64,000 bases of DNA from Achromobacter sp. UMC71 (GCF_014170305.1 NZ_LZZT01000056.1:62001-126000), one strand, 5' to 3'. Positions 43,572-53,004 are shown, counted from the stretch's first letter. The notes: a model not told the origin generated them from the letters alone. Program-made: numbers and translations.

Positions 43572-43660
43572 GTCCATCTAGTGGACGATTTGAATTATTG
43601 GATGACGCATTCTGATCTATACACGAGCAGTGCATCAAGGTAGAGTCCACGCTACGGACT
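43572..43660. promoter_or_regulatory. Two operator-like inverted repeats between Bug and IclR genes
   Basis: GTCCATCTAGTGGAC (43572-43586) and AGTCCACGCTACGGACT (43644-43660) are each perfect inverted repeats with the shared arm GTCC/GGAC and different centres. They lie in the 160-bp divergent promoter region, so both genes may be controlled by the IclR-type protein. The symmetry is seen; binding is inferred. Confidence 0.6.
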
Positions 43661-43711
43661 ATGGTTTTCCCTTGACCGTTCCGCAATAACCCCAAAAGTT
43701 CAGAGAGTTGC

Positions 43712-44473
43712 ATGCAAGACAGCGATGCCGCGGCCGCAGGCCCACGCACATTGCGGCGCGGATTGGCCGTTCTGGCCGCCCTACGGGACCAAGGCCCCGA
43801 CGGGCTCAGCGTGACTGATATCGCCCGCCTGACGGGCATACAACGCCCCACCATCTACCGGCTGCTGGCGGCCCTGCTCGACGCGGGCCTGGTGCTGCCC
43901 GTAACGGGCACCAAGAAATACCGCGCCCAGCTGGCGGTGGACCCCGACACGCGGTCCCGCGATCCGCGGGTGCGCCAGTTGCTGCCGGTGCTGCGCCGAT
44001 TGGCCGACCGCACCGGCGACGCCGTGTTCCTGGTGGTGCGCGACGAAGACGATTCGATCAGCCTGCACCGCGAGATCGGCAGCTACCCGGTGCAAATCCT
44101 GGCCACCTACGCCGGCAAGCGCCAGCCGCTGGGCGTGGGTTCGGGCGGCATGGCGCTGCTGGCCGCGCTGCCCGACGACGTCGCCCGCGGCATCGTCGAA
44201 CGCAATTCCAGCCGCCTGGACGAATACGGCGGCATGACGCCGCAAGAGATGTTCCGCCTGATCGAAAACACGCGTGCGCGCGGCTATTCGGTGGTGGGCA
44301 ACCATGCCGTGCGCGGCGCGCTAGGCGTGGGCTGCGCGCTGCTCGATGCGCAAGGCGCACCGCTGCTCGCGGTGAGCGTCACGGCCATCATCGACCGCAT
44401 GCCGGCGCAGCGCCAGCGCGAAATCGCCGGCTGGATCAAGGGCGAACTGGCGCGACTGGCGATGCAGGCCTGA
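43712..44473 (+). CDS. IclR-family transcriptional regulator
   Basis: The 253-residue protein has an N-terminal HTH (LRRGLAVLAALRDQGPDGLSVTDIARLTGIQRPTIYRLLAALLDAGLV) and the IclR effector domain (GDAVFLVVRDEDDSISLHREIGSYPVQILATYAGKRQPLGVGSGGMALLAALP). It is divergent from the Bug receptor gene and presumably controls it and itself through the inverted repeats between them. Confidence 0.94.
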   Translation: MQDSDAAAAGPRTLRRGLAVLAALRDQGPDGLSVTDIARLTGIQRPTIYRLLAALLDAGLVLPVTGTKKYRAQLAVDPDTRSRDPRVRQLLPVLRRLADRTGDAVFLVVRDEDDSISLHREIGSYPVQILATYAGKRQPLGVGSGGMALLAALPDDVARGIVERNSSRLDEYGGMTPQEMFRLIENTRARGYSVVGNHAVRGALGVGCALLDAQGAPLLAVSVTAIIDRMPAQRQREIAGWIKGELARLAMQA

Positions 44474-44573
44474 ACCTGCGCGCGACGCCGGCCAGGTGCC
44501 GGGTCGACCGCAGGTCATGAATCGCGGCGCGGCGGCTTACCGCGCCTCGTCTCGCGATGAATCCCCCCAAGAA

Positions 44574-44606
44574 AAAGGGCGTCCGTGCCAGCACGGACGC
44601 CCTTTC
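44574..44606. terminator. Bidirectional terminator between IclR and MscS genes
   Basis: AAAGGGCGTCCGTGC and GCACGGACGCCCTTT pair perfectly around CA, with T/A-rich flanks on both strands. It separates two convergent genes. Confidence 0.9.
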
Positions 44607-44622
44607 CGTTTGCGCGGGCAGC

Positions 44623-45456
44623 TTAAGCCGGCGCGTTGGTCTTGGGGTTCTGGATCTCGCGCAGCGGAATCGGCGCCTGGAAGCCCGCGGCTTCGAGCGA
44701 GCTGCGGATTTCCTGGTACAGGCCCCAGCGCAGGTCCCAGTACTTGGCCGCTTCGGCCCACACGCGCACGTTCACGACCACGCCGTTTTCCTTGTAGTCG
44801 ATCACCTTGACCAGCGGCAACGGATCTTTCAGCGCATTGGGATTGGCATCGACAATGCCTTGCAGCTTGGCCAGCACCGCGTTCAGGTCGTCGCCATAGC
44901 GCACCGGCACCGGAATATCCAGGCGGCGGGTCTTGTTGCGGCTGTAATTGGTAATGGTGGCGTTCCACACCGTGCTGTTGGGCAGCGTCAGGTGGATGCC
45001 GTCGACCTGGACGAGGCGCGTCAGGAACAGGCCGACCTCTTCGACCGTGCCTTCCGCGCCGGTGCTCAGGCCCACGTATTCACCTGCGCGCACCGGGCGC
45101 AGGATCAGAAGCATGATGCCCGCGGCGATGTTCTGCAGCGTGCCCTGCAGCGCCAGGCCGACGGCCAGGCCGGCGGCGCCCAGCACGGCGATCAGGCTGG
45201 CGGTCTGCACACCAAAGCGCGCCAGCACCGCGATGAGGGTGAAGATGCGCACCGTCCAGACCACGGTGCTGTAGAACATCGGCACGATCGTCGGATCGAT
45301 CTTGCTGGAACGCGTGGCGATACGCCGCACCCAGCGGCCGAGCAGCGCCGACACCCACCAGCCGATGACCAGGATCAGCAGGGCCACCAGCAGATTGATG
45401 CCCAGATCCACCAGCCTGGGGGCCCAGGCGTTGAATTCCTTCAAGGCGTCTTCCAT
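44623..45456 (-). CDS. MscS-family small-conductance mechanosensitive channel
   Basis: The 277-residue protein has three membrane helices (about residues 17-40, 60-85, 90-115), with the pore helix LIAVLGAAGLAVGLALQGTLQNIAAGIMLLILRP, then the MscS beta domain (FLTRLVQVDGIHLTLPNSTVWNATITNYS) and the C-terminal alpha/beta part. It opens under membrane tension to release osmolytes on hypo-osmotic shock. GGGAG precedes the ATG at 45456. Length close to E. coli MscS. Confidence 0.95.
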   Translation of the reverse strand: MEDALKEFNAWAPRLVDLGINLLVALLILVIGWWVSALLGRWVRRIATRSSKIDPTIVPMFYSTVVWTVRIFTLIAVLARFGVQTASLIAVLGAAGLAVGLALQGTLQNIAAGIMLLILRPVRAGEYVGLSTGAEGTVEEVGLFLTRLVQVDGIHLTLPNSTVWNATITNYSRNKTRRLDIPVPVRYGDDLNAVLAKLQGIVDANPNALKDPLPLVKVIDYKENGVVVNVRVWAEAAKYWDLRWGLYQEIRSSLEAAGFQAPIPLREIQNPKTNAPA

Positions 45457-45612
45457 CGTTAACGCTCCCTCATGCAAAAAAGACAGCCGAAAACTTTATC
45501 AGATGCGGCTTGCAGGCAGGGGCGGATGACGCGCCGGGTGTGTCAAGCTTTGTAAGGACGCAGCCCGTGGATCGCCACTGGCCGGCATGCCGCGATGGCG
45601 ACGGCGCGAGGC

Positions 45613-46830
45613 TTACGTCGCGCCGGTCACCTTGCGCAGGTGGTTGTCCCAGGCGCGCTCGCGCGATGGGGTCATGAGCGGCTGTTCGCGGCCGGCGGCG
45701 TCGGTGCGGAGCATGGCACCCAAGCCGCTGCTGATCAGAAAGCCCGCGCCATCCGCGGGCGCCACGCCGCAGCCGTCGGCCAGGCGCGTTTCGCCCAGGC
45801 TGCGGCCGCTTTCCGCGTCCCAGTACATGACCTGCCCACCCACCGGACTGGACGTGGCGACCACTTTGCCCGCCACGTCCACCGCCACCGATCCCACGTA
45901 GTTGCGCATCTCCCGCAGCGCCGCCGTGGGGCCCGGGAACAGTTCCATCGGCGCGCCGCGGCGATGGCGGCCGACCAGTGCGGGGCGATCCCCCGCCGGC
46001 CCCATGTACTGGCAGCCGAACCAGATGCTGCCGTCGGCCGCCAGCGCCAGGTGGCGGATCGACAGGCGATGCAGCTCGGGCGCCAGTTCCACCCGTTCCA
46101 GCAGCCGGCCGCTGGCCGCGTCGATATACGCCAGCGACGCGCGCATGGTATCTAGATTGAGTTCCAGCTTGCCGTAGTCCGGATGCGTCAGGATGCCGCC
46201 ATTGGCCACGCACAGCGTCTTGCCGTCGGGCATCAGCACCACTTCGTGCGGGCCGATGCCGCCGCTGTCGAATTCGGCGATGCGGCGATAGCCACCGCCG
46301 GGCGTGGCATCGTAGATGCCCAGCACGCCGCGGCCGCCTTCAAAATCGTTCTCGGTGGCGGCCAGCAGCCGGGCGCCATCGAAATAGGCACCGTGGCCGA
46401 AGAAATGGCGATCCTCGGGCAGCGGCAATGCCACGGGCGCGCGCTCGCCGCTGACATCGAAGGCCAGGGCGAAGAAGCCCGGCTGGCGGCCGAACACCAC
46501 CGCGCGCGTGCCGGCCGGATCGATGGCGAAGCTGTGTCCGCGTGCCGGCATGGGCAGCACGCGGCGGTCCTGGCCGGCGGCGTCCAGCACCACGGCTTCG
46601 TCGCGTCCGCCGCGTTGACGGGCCGTGAGATACAGCGCCGCGTTATCGCGCGCTGGCCCGGCCAGCGCCTGGCCAGGCCAGCCCAGCGCCGCGCCCAATG
46701 CGCCGCCGCAGGCGGCGCCGAACACGCCGGCCGCAGCCCGCGCCAGGAAATCGCGGCGTGCAGGTTGCGCGGCGCGTGCGCCAGGCCCTTGCGGAATCAT
46801 CGCCGCCGCAGGTTGCGGGTCAGTCGCCAT
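45613..46830 (-). CDS. DUF1513 protein, Tat-exported, in imelysin operon
   Basis: The 405-residue protein has a Tat-like signal (QPARRDFLARAAAGVFGAACGGALGAAL) and a seven-bladed-propeller-like body with repeated GHSFAIDPAGTRAVVFGRQPGFFA, GHGAYFDGARLLAATENDFEGGRGVLGIYDA and GPHEVVLMPDGKTLCVANGG segments, the DUF1513 pattern. The family always seems to travel with imelysin and di-haem proteins. Its start overlaps the end of the upstream imelysin gene by 11 bases. Biochemical role unknown; periplasmic iron handling is the usual guess. Confidence 0.9.
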   Translation of the reverse strand: MATDPQPAAAMIPQGPGARAAQPARRDFLARAAAGVFGAACGGALGAALGWPGQALAGPARDNAALYLTARQRGGRDEAVVLDAAGQDRRVLPMPARGHSFAIDPAGTRAVVFGRQPGFFALAFDVSGERAPVALPLPEDRHFFGHGAYFDGARLLAATENDFEGGRGVLGIYDATPGGGYRRIAEFDSGGIGPHEVVLMPDGKTLCVANGGILTHPDYGKLELNLDTMRASLAYIDAASGRLLERVELAPELHRLSIRHLALAADGSIWFGCQYMGPAGDRPALVGRHRRGAPMELFPGPTAALREMRNYVGSVAVDVAGKVVATSSPVGGQVMYWDAESGRSLGETRLADGCGVAPADGAGFLISSGLGAMLRTDAAGREQPLMTPSRERAWDNHLRKVTGAT

Positions 46831-47929
46831 CGAGCGCGTTAAAGCCGATGGTGACGCCCAATGCGGGCGCCAGGTCTTGATCGACGATGGCCTTGGCGTT
46901 CTTCAGGGTCAAGGCGGCCAGGCCCAGCAAGCGGCGCCCTTCCGCGTCCGCCAAGGCCTGCTCCAGCGGCGCGGGCACCTCGCGCAGCGTCTTGGCCGCG
47001 CTGGCCAGTTCGCCCAGCACCGCGGCCGGCATCCATTCGCCGCCCTTGGGCGACTCATAGCCGCCCGCCGTGTAGAACGCCGCCAGGCCGTCCAGGTTGG
47101 CCGCCAGCATGCGGGTGGACAGGTCGCTGCGCCAGAACGCGGCGCGCTTGGGGCGGGCGCTTGCCGCGGCATCGCCCAGCACCGGCAGGATCTTCACGTC
47201 GCGCGCGAACTGCAGGCCGGTGGACAGCGCCTTCATGGCTTCGGCCGCCACTTCCTGCGGATCACGGTACAGGTCGTTGCCCGCCTGCGGCCGCGCGAAC
47301 TGGCGGCCGAATTCCCCCTGCGCGCTCCAGGCCTGCGCTACGTCGCGCGACATGGCCGCGACGTTGGCCGACACCGCCACGGCGTAACCGCAGGCGTAGG
47401 CAAAGGTGGGCGTGCCAGCCTGCTTGAGCAGCGCGGGCTCGCCGTACAGCACGAATTCCAGCGCCGGCAGGCCCTGCACCGCCACGCTGCGCCCGGCCAG
47501 CGCGCCAGCCTTGAGCAGCTCGGCGTCCTGCGCGGCGATCAGCGCCTGCACCTGCCTGGGCATCACGCCGCGGGTATCCGGCCAGAACGCCAGGCGCTCG
47601 AAGCGGTTGGCCTGCACCAGCGGCCCGAAACGCAGCAATTCCACGCGCGACCAGGCCAGCGCCAGCGCCGTGAAGGCGTCCTGCACCCGCTTGGCGCCGG
47701 CCGCATCCGGCTTGGCGCACCACGGTCCCAGCACGCCCTCCAGGCGGCCGGCGGCCTCGGCCATGCCGGTGGCGGCCGGGCGGGCATAGCCCTGCGCCAG
47801 GCGCTCGCCCAGGTCGGCGGGCAATTCGGCGTGGGCCGCCACGGGCCAGGCCGACGCGCCGGCCAGCAATAGCGCGGCCAGCGCGGCCTTGGCCGGACCT
47901 TGCCGGCGCGCAACAGGGGATGGCATCAC
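46820..47929 (-). CDS. Imelysin-family (peptidase M75-like) protein 2
   Basis: The 369-residue protein has a signal peptide (AALAALLLAGASAWPVAAHA) and an imelysin-type helical body. The active-site-like GxHxxE motif is replaced by GLPALEFVLYG, so the His is lost, which is typical of the second imelysin in these operons. Imelysins are periplasmic or lipid-anchored proteins of iron-regulated operons; peptidase activity is doubtful. The start overlaps the di-haem gene stop (ATGA). Confidence 0.9.
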   Translation of the reverse strand: MMPSPVARRQGPAKAALAALLLAGASAWPVAAHAELPADLGERLAQGYARPAATGMAEAAGRLEGVLGPWCAKPDAAGAKRVQDAFTALALAWSRVELLRFGPLVQANRFERLAFWPDTRGVMPRQVQALIAAQDAELLKAGALAGRSVAVQGLPALEFVLYGEPALLKQAGTPTFAYACGYAVAVSANVAAMSRDVAQAWSAQGEFGRQFARPQAGNDLYRDPQEVAAEAMKALSTGLQFARDVKILPVLGDAAASARPKRAAFWRSDLSTRMLAANLDGLAAFYTAGGYESPKGGEWMPAAVLGELASAAKTLREVPAPLEQALADAEGRRLLGLAALTLKNAKAIVDQDLAPALGVTIGFNALDGD

Positions 47930-49446
47930 AGCGACTCCAGGAAACGGATGAGATCGGCGCGTTCTTCGGGTGTCATCGCCACCACGCGGTCACGCGCGGG
48001 CTGGCCCGCGCCGCCGTGCCACAGCACGGCTTCGAGCAGCGTACGGGCGCGGCCATCGTGCAGCCAGGTGGCGGTGGGGTTCACCGTATTGGTCAGGCCG
48101 ATGCCCCAGAGCGGCGGCGTGCGCCATTCGCGGCCCGTGGCCTGTCCGTCGGACACGCCATCGGCCAGCTCGTCGCCCATGTCATGCACCAGCATGTCGG
48201 TGTAGGGCCAGATCAGCTGGAAGCGGTGCTCGGCCTGCCTGGCGTTGCGGCTGGTGACATACTTGGGCACGTGGCACGCGACGCAGTTGGCATCGTAGAA
48301 CAGTTTCTTGCCCGCCAGCACGCGGGCATTGTCGGTATCGCGCCGCTGCGGCACGGCCAGATTGGTGGAATAGACAGTGACGAAATCCATCAGCTTGGCC
48401 GGCACTTCTTCCGGGCCAAAGCGCGGCTGCGCGCCATGCGGCATCTTCAGACACTGCGGCTGGGCCGGCGTGCAATCGCCGTAATGGCTGGGAAACAGCG
48501 GCGTGGACAGGCCCATGTCGTTGGAAAACGCCGCAGCGCTCTGCTGCTCGACCGTGGGCTGGCCGGCCTTCAGGTTGAAGCGGCCCAACGCCCGCTCACC
48601 GGTGCGCGCGTCGGTGACCCAATTGGCCTTGCCCACGATGCCGTCGCGCTTGTCCGCGCCGATATTGGCGAGGATGTCGGATTGGTGGATGGATTCCAGC
48701 AGCCCCAGGCCGATCATCGGCGGCGCCAGGCGCGGCGAAATCTGCGTGTCCTTGCGCATCGGGCCGTAGCCGAGGTTGTCGATGCGGTAGACCGGCTTCA
48801 TCAGCGTAGCGGTTTCGCCGCCGTTGAGTTTGACGGTGACCGGCGTATATTCGATTTCCATGCGGCCTTCGGCGGGCAGGCCCGCCACCGCGAAGTTCTG
48901 CAGCTGCACGCCATAGACGGGCTCAGGCAGCGCCGCCAATTCACCGGGCGCCAGTTTCGGATGGCCACGGTCCGGGCCTTCCGGCACCGCCAGGCGCAGC
49001 AGCAGCGCCACGGCGTCGGGACGCTCCAAAGGATCGAAGCCTGGCACGGAGCCGCGCCCGTCCTTGGTATGACAGGCCTGGCACGAGCGCGCGTTGAATA
49101 GCGGCCCCAAGCCGTCGGAGGCCTGCGTGGACGCGGGGGCCGAGACCCAGTCCTTGCGGAACAGGCCGTTGCCCACCTGAAACTCCTGGCGGCGCTCGAA
49201 ACTCATGTTGGCCGATGGCTGCGAAAAGATGTCGGCGTTGATGAGTTTGTTGGTGGTCGTGGCGCCCGCCTGCATGGTCTCGAAGGTCTCGGCCTTGGAG
49301 AAATCGCGCGTGGGCGCGGTAATGGCGCGGACGCGCTTCCAGTCTTCGGCGGTCAGATCGTCGCGCCCGGCAGGCGCGGGGGGAGCGGCGGCGGCGGCGG
49401 CGGCGTGAGCCGACGCCGCCAGTACGGCGGCGAATACGAGCTTCAC
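47926..49446 (-). CDS. Di-haem oxidoreductase (thiol oxidoreductase-like, c-type cytochrome)
   Basis: The 506-residue exported protein (MKLVFAAVLAASAHA signal) has two c-type haem motifs: CQACH in LFNARSCQACHTKDG and CVACH in FYDANCVACHVPK. It belongs to the di-haem oxidoreductase group found with imelysins. Its electron partner is unknown; it may oxidise or reduce iron in the periplasm. ATGA overlaps at both ends tie it to the two imelysin genes. Confidence 0.92.
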   Translation of the reverse strand: MKLVFAAVLAASAHAAAAAAAPPAPAGRDDLTAEDWKRVRAITAPTRDFSKAETFETMQAGATTTNKLINADIFSQPSANMSFERRQEFQVGNGLFRKDWVSAPASTQASDGLGPLFNARSCQACHTKDGRGSVPGFDPLERPDAVALLLRLAVPEGPDRGHPKLAPGELAALPEPVYGVQLQNFAVAGLPAEGRMEIEYTPVTVKLNGGETATLMKPVYRIDNLGYGPMRKDTQISPRLAPPMIGLGLLESIHQSDILANIGADKRDGIVGKANWVTDARTGERALGRFNLKAGQPTVEQQSAAAFSNDMGLSTPLFPSHYGDCTPAQPQCLKMPHGAQPRFGPEEVPAKLMDFVTVYSTNLAVPQRRDTDNARVLAGKKLFYDANCVACHVPKYVTSRNARQAEHRFQLIWPYTDMLVHDMGDELADGVSDGQATGREWRTPPLWGIGLTNTVNPTATWLHDGRARTLLEAVLWHGGAGQPARDRVVAMTPEERADLIRFLESL

Positions 49447-50741
49447 TTGAATACGGCGTCGGGTTTATCCAGGCTGTCGGAACCTTCGATGGCGACCTTG
49501 CCCAGGTCCAGCAGCGTGATCACGCGCTCCAGGCTGCGGGTCTGGTCGACCAGGCGGTCGATGGCGGCCTGCACCACCGCGTTGCCTTCCTTGTTGCCGT
49601 CCGCGATCATCTGGTCGTAGGTCTCGACCGTCTCGGCGCGGGTCTTGAGCGCCTGCATGGCGGCCACGGTAGCGTCCAGCTTGGCGCGCACCTCGGTGTC
49701 CAGCTTGGGATCGCGCGCCTTGACCAGTTCCGACAGGCTGGCGCCCGTCACGGTCTTGCCGTCGATGCGCGTGTACGAACCCAGGTAGACATTGCGGATG
49801 CCGATCTGGTCGTAGTAATGCGAATTGTGGGTGTTGTCCGAAAAGCAGTCGTGCTCTTCCTCGGGATCGTGCAGCATCAGGCCCAGCTTCATGCGTTCGC
49901 CGGCCAATTCACCGTACGACAGGCTGCCCAGGCCAGTCAGCATCGCGATCAGGCCGGCCTTGGGATCTTCTTGCACGGCCTTGCGGGCGGCGCCGTCTTG
50001 CTTCCAGTTGCCCACCATTTCTTCCAGGTCGGTCACCAGCAGATCGGTCACGGCCTTCAGGAATTCGATGCGGCGTTCGCAGTTGCCGCCGGTGCACTGC
50101 TTGGGATCGAAGTCGGTGTGCGGGCGGTTGCCGGCGTGGCGCTCTTGCGGCGTGCCCTTGCGGTCGGCCGGCGCGGGGCCGGTGCCGTTCAGGTCCTGGC
50201 CCCACAGCAGGAATTCGATGGCGTGGTAGCCGGTAGCCACGTTGGCTTCGTTGCCGTCGGCCTCGTGCAGCACTTCGGACAGCAGCTTGGGCGTGATCTT
50301 GCTGACATCGACGGTCTTGCCGCCGACCGAGATCTTGGCGTTGGCGATGACGTTGACCGCGTAGTAAGCATTCTCGTCGTTTTCCGTGCCGTAGGATGCG
50401 TCGACGTAGTCGATCAGGCCTTCGTCCAGCGGCCAGGCGTTCACGCGCCCTTCCCAGTCGTCGACGATGGGGTTGCCGAAGCGGTAGGCCTCGGTCTGCT
50501 GGTAGGGCACCCGCGCGGCCAGCCAGGCGTCGCGGGCGGCCTTGAGCGTCTGCTCGCTGGGCTTGGATACCAAGGCATTGATGGCATCGCGCAGCGTCTT
50601 GGCGGAGGCCAGCGAATCTTCGTAGCCCGCCAGCGCCAGGTCCGAATAGGTGGCGACCACGGCCTTGGGCTGCACCGCGGCGTGCGCCGTTCCCCCGAAC
50701 ACCGCGGCTGCCAGCACCGCTCCCAACAACAACTTGCGCAT
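49443..50741 (-). CDS. Imelysin-family (IrpA-like) iron-regulated protein 1
   Basis: The 432-residue protein has a signal peptide (MRKLLLGAVLAAAVFGGTAHA), two related helical halves, and the conserved GYHAIEFLLWGQD segment carrying GxHxxE. It matches IrpA/IcmP-type imelysins whose genes are iron-repressed in other bacteria. First gene of a four-gene coupled operon (imelysin 1, di-haem protein, imelysin 2, DUF1513). Confidence 0.93.
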   Translation of the reverse strand: MRKLLLGAVLAAAVFGGTAHAAVQPKAVVATYSDLALAGYEDSLASAKTLRDAINALVSKPSEQTLKAARDAWLAARVPYQQTEAYRFGNPIVDDWEGRVNAWPLDEGLIDYVDASYGTENDENAYYAVNVIANAKISVGGKTVDVSKITPKLLSEVLHEADGNEANVATGYHAIEFLLWGQDLNGTGPAPADRKGTPQERHAGNRPHTDFDPKQCTGGNCERRIEFLKAVTDLLVTDLEEMVGNWKQDGAARKAVQEDPKAGLIAMLTGLGSLSYGELAGERMKLGLMLHDPEEEHDCFSDNTHNSHYYDQIGIRNVYLGSYTRIDGKTVTGASLSELVKARDPKLDTEVRAKLDATVAAMQALKTRAETVETYDQMIADGNKEGNAVVQAAIDRLVDQTRSLERVITLLDLGKVAIEGSDSLDKPDAVFK

Positions 50742-50904
50742 CGACTTCTCCCGTAACGCGAACGAGGTTGCGCCCCGCGGCGGCCCCGTCCTGACTTGAA
50801 TTTTGTGGATGCGAGTGTAAACAATTTTCGTTTGATATTCAGCGAAAAGTCAGATACCTGACGTTTTGCCGAACAAATCGGTCGCTCCGCGGCCTGGCCT
50901 AGAC
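50742..50904. promoter_or_regulatory. Imelysin operon promoter region
   Basis: Upstream of the imelysin operon is an AT-rich stretch with an inverted repeat AAACAATTTTCGTTT at 50819-50833. Fur control would be expected for this operon type, but the sequence matches the Fur consensus poorly, so I do not call a Fur box. Confidence 0.35.
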
Positions 50905-50932
50905 GAAAAAAAGGGCCCGGAATCCGGGCCCT
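50905..50932 (-). terminator. Terminator for the MHS transporter gene
   Basis: AGGGCCCGG and CCGGGCCCT pair perfectly around AAT. On the minus strand seven T follow. It lies 37 bases downstream of the transporter stop. Confidence 0.88.
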
Positions 50933-50969
50933 GCCGCGTGGCCGGGGCCTGCCCGGCCCCGGTGCGGGA

Positions 50970-52289
50970 TCAGCGCTGCAGCGGCGACTTGGCCGTTTCC
51001 TTGGCGGCCAGCACCGACAGGGCGGTCACCACCAGCGCGGCGGCGACATACAGCGAAATCGCCAAAGTGGAATGCCACGACTTGAACAGGCTGGCGATGA
51101 TCAGCGGCGCGAAGCCCCCGCCCACGATGCCGGCCAGGGTGTAGGCCAGCGACGATCCGGCGTAGCGCACCCGGCCCGGGAACTGCTCGGTGATGAAGGC
51201 GGCCTGCGGGCCGTACATCATCGCGTGGATCAGCAGCCCCACCACCACCGCGGCGCAAATGGCGATGGGATGCGCGGTATCCATCAACGTGAAGAAGACG
51301 AACGCCCACACCATCCCCAGCACCGCGCCCGCCAGATACACCGGACGGCGCCCGATCCTGTCCGACAGATGCCCGAACAGCGGCACGGTCACGGCGTTCA
51401 GCGCGGCGCCCAGCATGGTCGCCGTCAAGGCCATGGGCCGCGACAGGTGCAGCACCGTCGTGACATAGGTCAGCGTGAACACCACCACCAGCGCGTACAG
51501 CACGTCGGAACCGATGCGCGAGCCGCCCGCCACCAGCAGCTGGCGCCAGTACTGGCCCAGCACTTCCTTGATCGGCGTGCTGGCGGTTTCGCGCTTTTGC
51601 TCCATTTCCAGGAACACCGGCGTTTCTTCCACGCCGCGGCGCAGCCACAGCCCGAACAGCACCAGCGCCACGCTCGATATGAACGGCACGCGCCAGCCCC
51701 AGGCCTGGAATTCCTCGGGACTGAGCCAGGCCGAGATCACGGCGATGAAGCCGGTGCCGATCAGCGTGCCGCACGACGGGCCCACTTGCGTGAACGACGC
51801 GTTGCGGCCGCGCTGATTGGGTTTGCCGTGCTCCATCGACAGCAGCACCGCGCCGGCCCATTCGCCGCCCAGGGCCACGCCCTGGATGAAACGCAAGGCC
51901 ACCAGCGCCACCGGCGCCCACACGCCCCAGCTGGCGTAGGTGGGCAGCATGCCCATCAGGCCAGTCGAGATGCCCATGATCACCAGCGTGGCGACCAGTA
52001 CGAACTTGCGGCCCAGGCGATCGCCCAGGTGGCCGAAGACGAAGCCGCCCAGCGGCCGCGAGACGTACCCGACCGCGTAGGTCGAGAACGCCAGGATGGT
52101 GCCGGTCAGCGGATCGAACGACGGAAAGAAGATCGAATTGAAGACCAGCGCCGCCATCAGGTTGTAGATGGTGAAGTCGTACCATTCCAGCGTGGTGCCG
52201 ACCGAGCTGGCCATCGCCAGGCGTTTCATCTTGTCCGGCGAGGCCGCCGGATGCGCCGATGCCGGCGCGTGCAGCGTGTTTTCAGCCAT
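50970..52289 (-). CDS. MFS transporter, metabolite:H+ symporter (MHS) family
   Basis: The 439-residue protein has 12 predicted membrane helices and the MHS signatures: ASSVGTTLEWYDFTIYNLMAALVF, RPLGGFVFGHLGDRLGRKFVLVATLVIMG, and the cytoplasmic FGHLSDRIGRRPVYL repeat. Relatives (ShiA, ProP, KgtP) import organic acids or osmolytes with protons. The upstream DUF4286-like gene is 40 bases away on the same strand, so they are probably co-transcribed. Substrate unknown. Confidence 0.94.
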   Translation of the reverse strand: MAENTLHAPASAHPAASPDKMKRLAMASSVGTTLEWYDFTIYNLMAALVFNSIFFPSFDPLTGTILAFSTYAVGYVSRPLGGFVFGHLGDRLGRKFVLVATLVIMGISTGLMGMLPTYASWGVWAPVALVALRFIQGVALGGEWAGAVLLSMEHGKPNQRGRNASFTQVGPSCGTLIGTGFIAVISAWLSPEEFQAWGWRVPFISSVALVLFGLWLRRGVEETPVFLEMEQKRETASTPIKEVLGQYWRQLLVAGGSRIGSDVLYALVVVFTLTYVTTVLHLSRPMALTATMLGAALNAVTVPLFGHLSDRIGRRPVYLAGAVLGMVWAFVFFTLMDTAHPIAICAAVVVGLLIHAMMYGPQAAFITEQFPGRVRYAGSSLAYTLAGIVGGGFAPLIIASLFKSWHSTLAISLYVAAALVVTALSVLAAKETAKSPLQR

Positions 52290-52329
52290 TGTGTTTCCCC
52301 ATGTTGTGGTGTGTGGAGGGCGCTTCGGC

Positions 52330-53004
52330 TCAGCGCAGATCGGCGGCCGCCAGCTTCCAGCCCAGTTCCAGCAGCCAGGTGTCGGCGGCGCGCGCGCCCA
52401 GCGCGGCGGCGGCCTGCTCGCCCAGCGCCCGCGCCGCGTCGGCCGAGCTGGCCTCGACGACGAACAGCGGATCCAGGCGGCGGTTTTCAGTGGATTCGCG
52501 CGGCAGCGGGCCGCTCAGGGCGGCATCCGGCGCCAGCAGGTACGACTGCACGAAGCCATCGGCTTGCGCCAGCGTGGCGCCCGCGTCGGCGGCGCGCGCC
52601 GTCAGCGCGGCGGCGGCGCCGCCGAACACCAGCGGCAGCACCGCGATGTGGCTGCCGCTGCCGAAGCCGGTCACGGCCTGCACGGCGCAGACGCGGCGCA
52701 TCGGGTCGCGCATGCGATCCAGATTGGTCACCGACCACGGCGTCTGGCGCTCGAACGCGGCGCGGTAGTCGGCCGTGGTGAACGCGCCCAGCGATTCGGT
52801 GCGGTACAGGCCCAGGTACTTGCGCCCGCCCGACAGCGAAAAGTAGCGCGCGCCGGACAGAAAGCCCGGGATGCGCACGCGCTCTTGCACGTGCTCGCGG
52901 TCGTACCAGCGGTTGAAATCGGTTTCGAACGCGGGATCGACGTCGCAGGCGACGAACAGCATCCCGTTGGGCAGCGGCGTGGAAGACGTGGTGGCTTGGC
53001 TCAT
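52330..53004 (-). CDS. DUF4286-like dimeric alpha/beta barrel protein
   Basis: The 224-residue protein has the segment GMLFVACDVDPAFETDFNRWYDREHVQERVRIPGFLSGARYFSL, the pattern of EthD/DUF4286 ferredoxin-like proteins, and a second, weaker copy of the fold in the C-terminal half. The fold is used by small monooxygenases and isomerases. The start is uncertain: the ATG at 53004 or the one at 53040, neither with a good ribosome site. Probably co-transcribed with the MHS transporter. Confidence 0.75.
   Translation of the reverse strand: MSQATTSSTPLPNGMLFVACDVDPAFETDFNRWYDREHVQERVRIPGFLSGARYFSLSGGRKYLGLYRTESLGAFTTADYRAAFERQTPWSVTNLDRMRDPMRRVCAVQAVTGFGSGSHIAVLPLVFGGAAAALTARAADAGATLAQADGFVQSYLLAPDAALSGPLPRESTENRRLDPLFVVEASSADAARALGEQAAAALGARAADTWLLELGWKLAAADLR

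Noticed and set aside
50819..50833. AAACAATTTTCGTTT upstream of the imelysin operon as a Fur box
   Set aside because: Fur control is plausible for this operon type, but the match to the 19-base consensus is too poor to claim.
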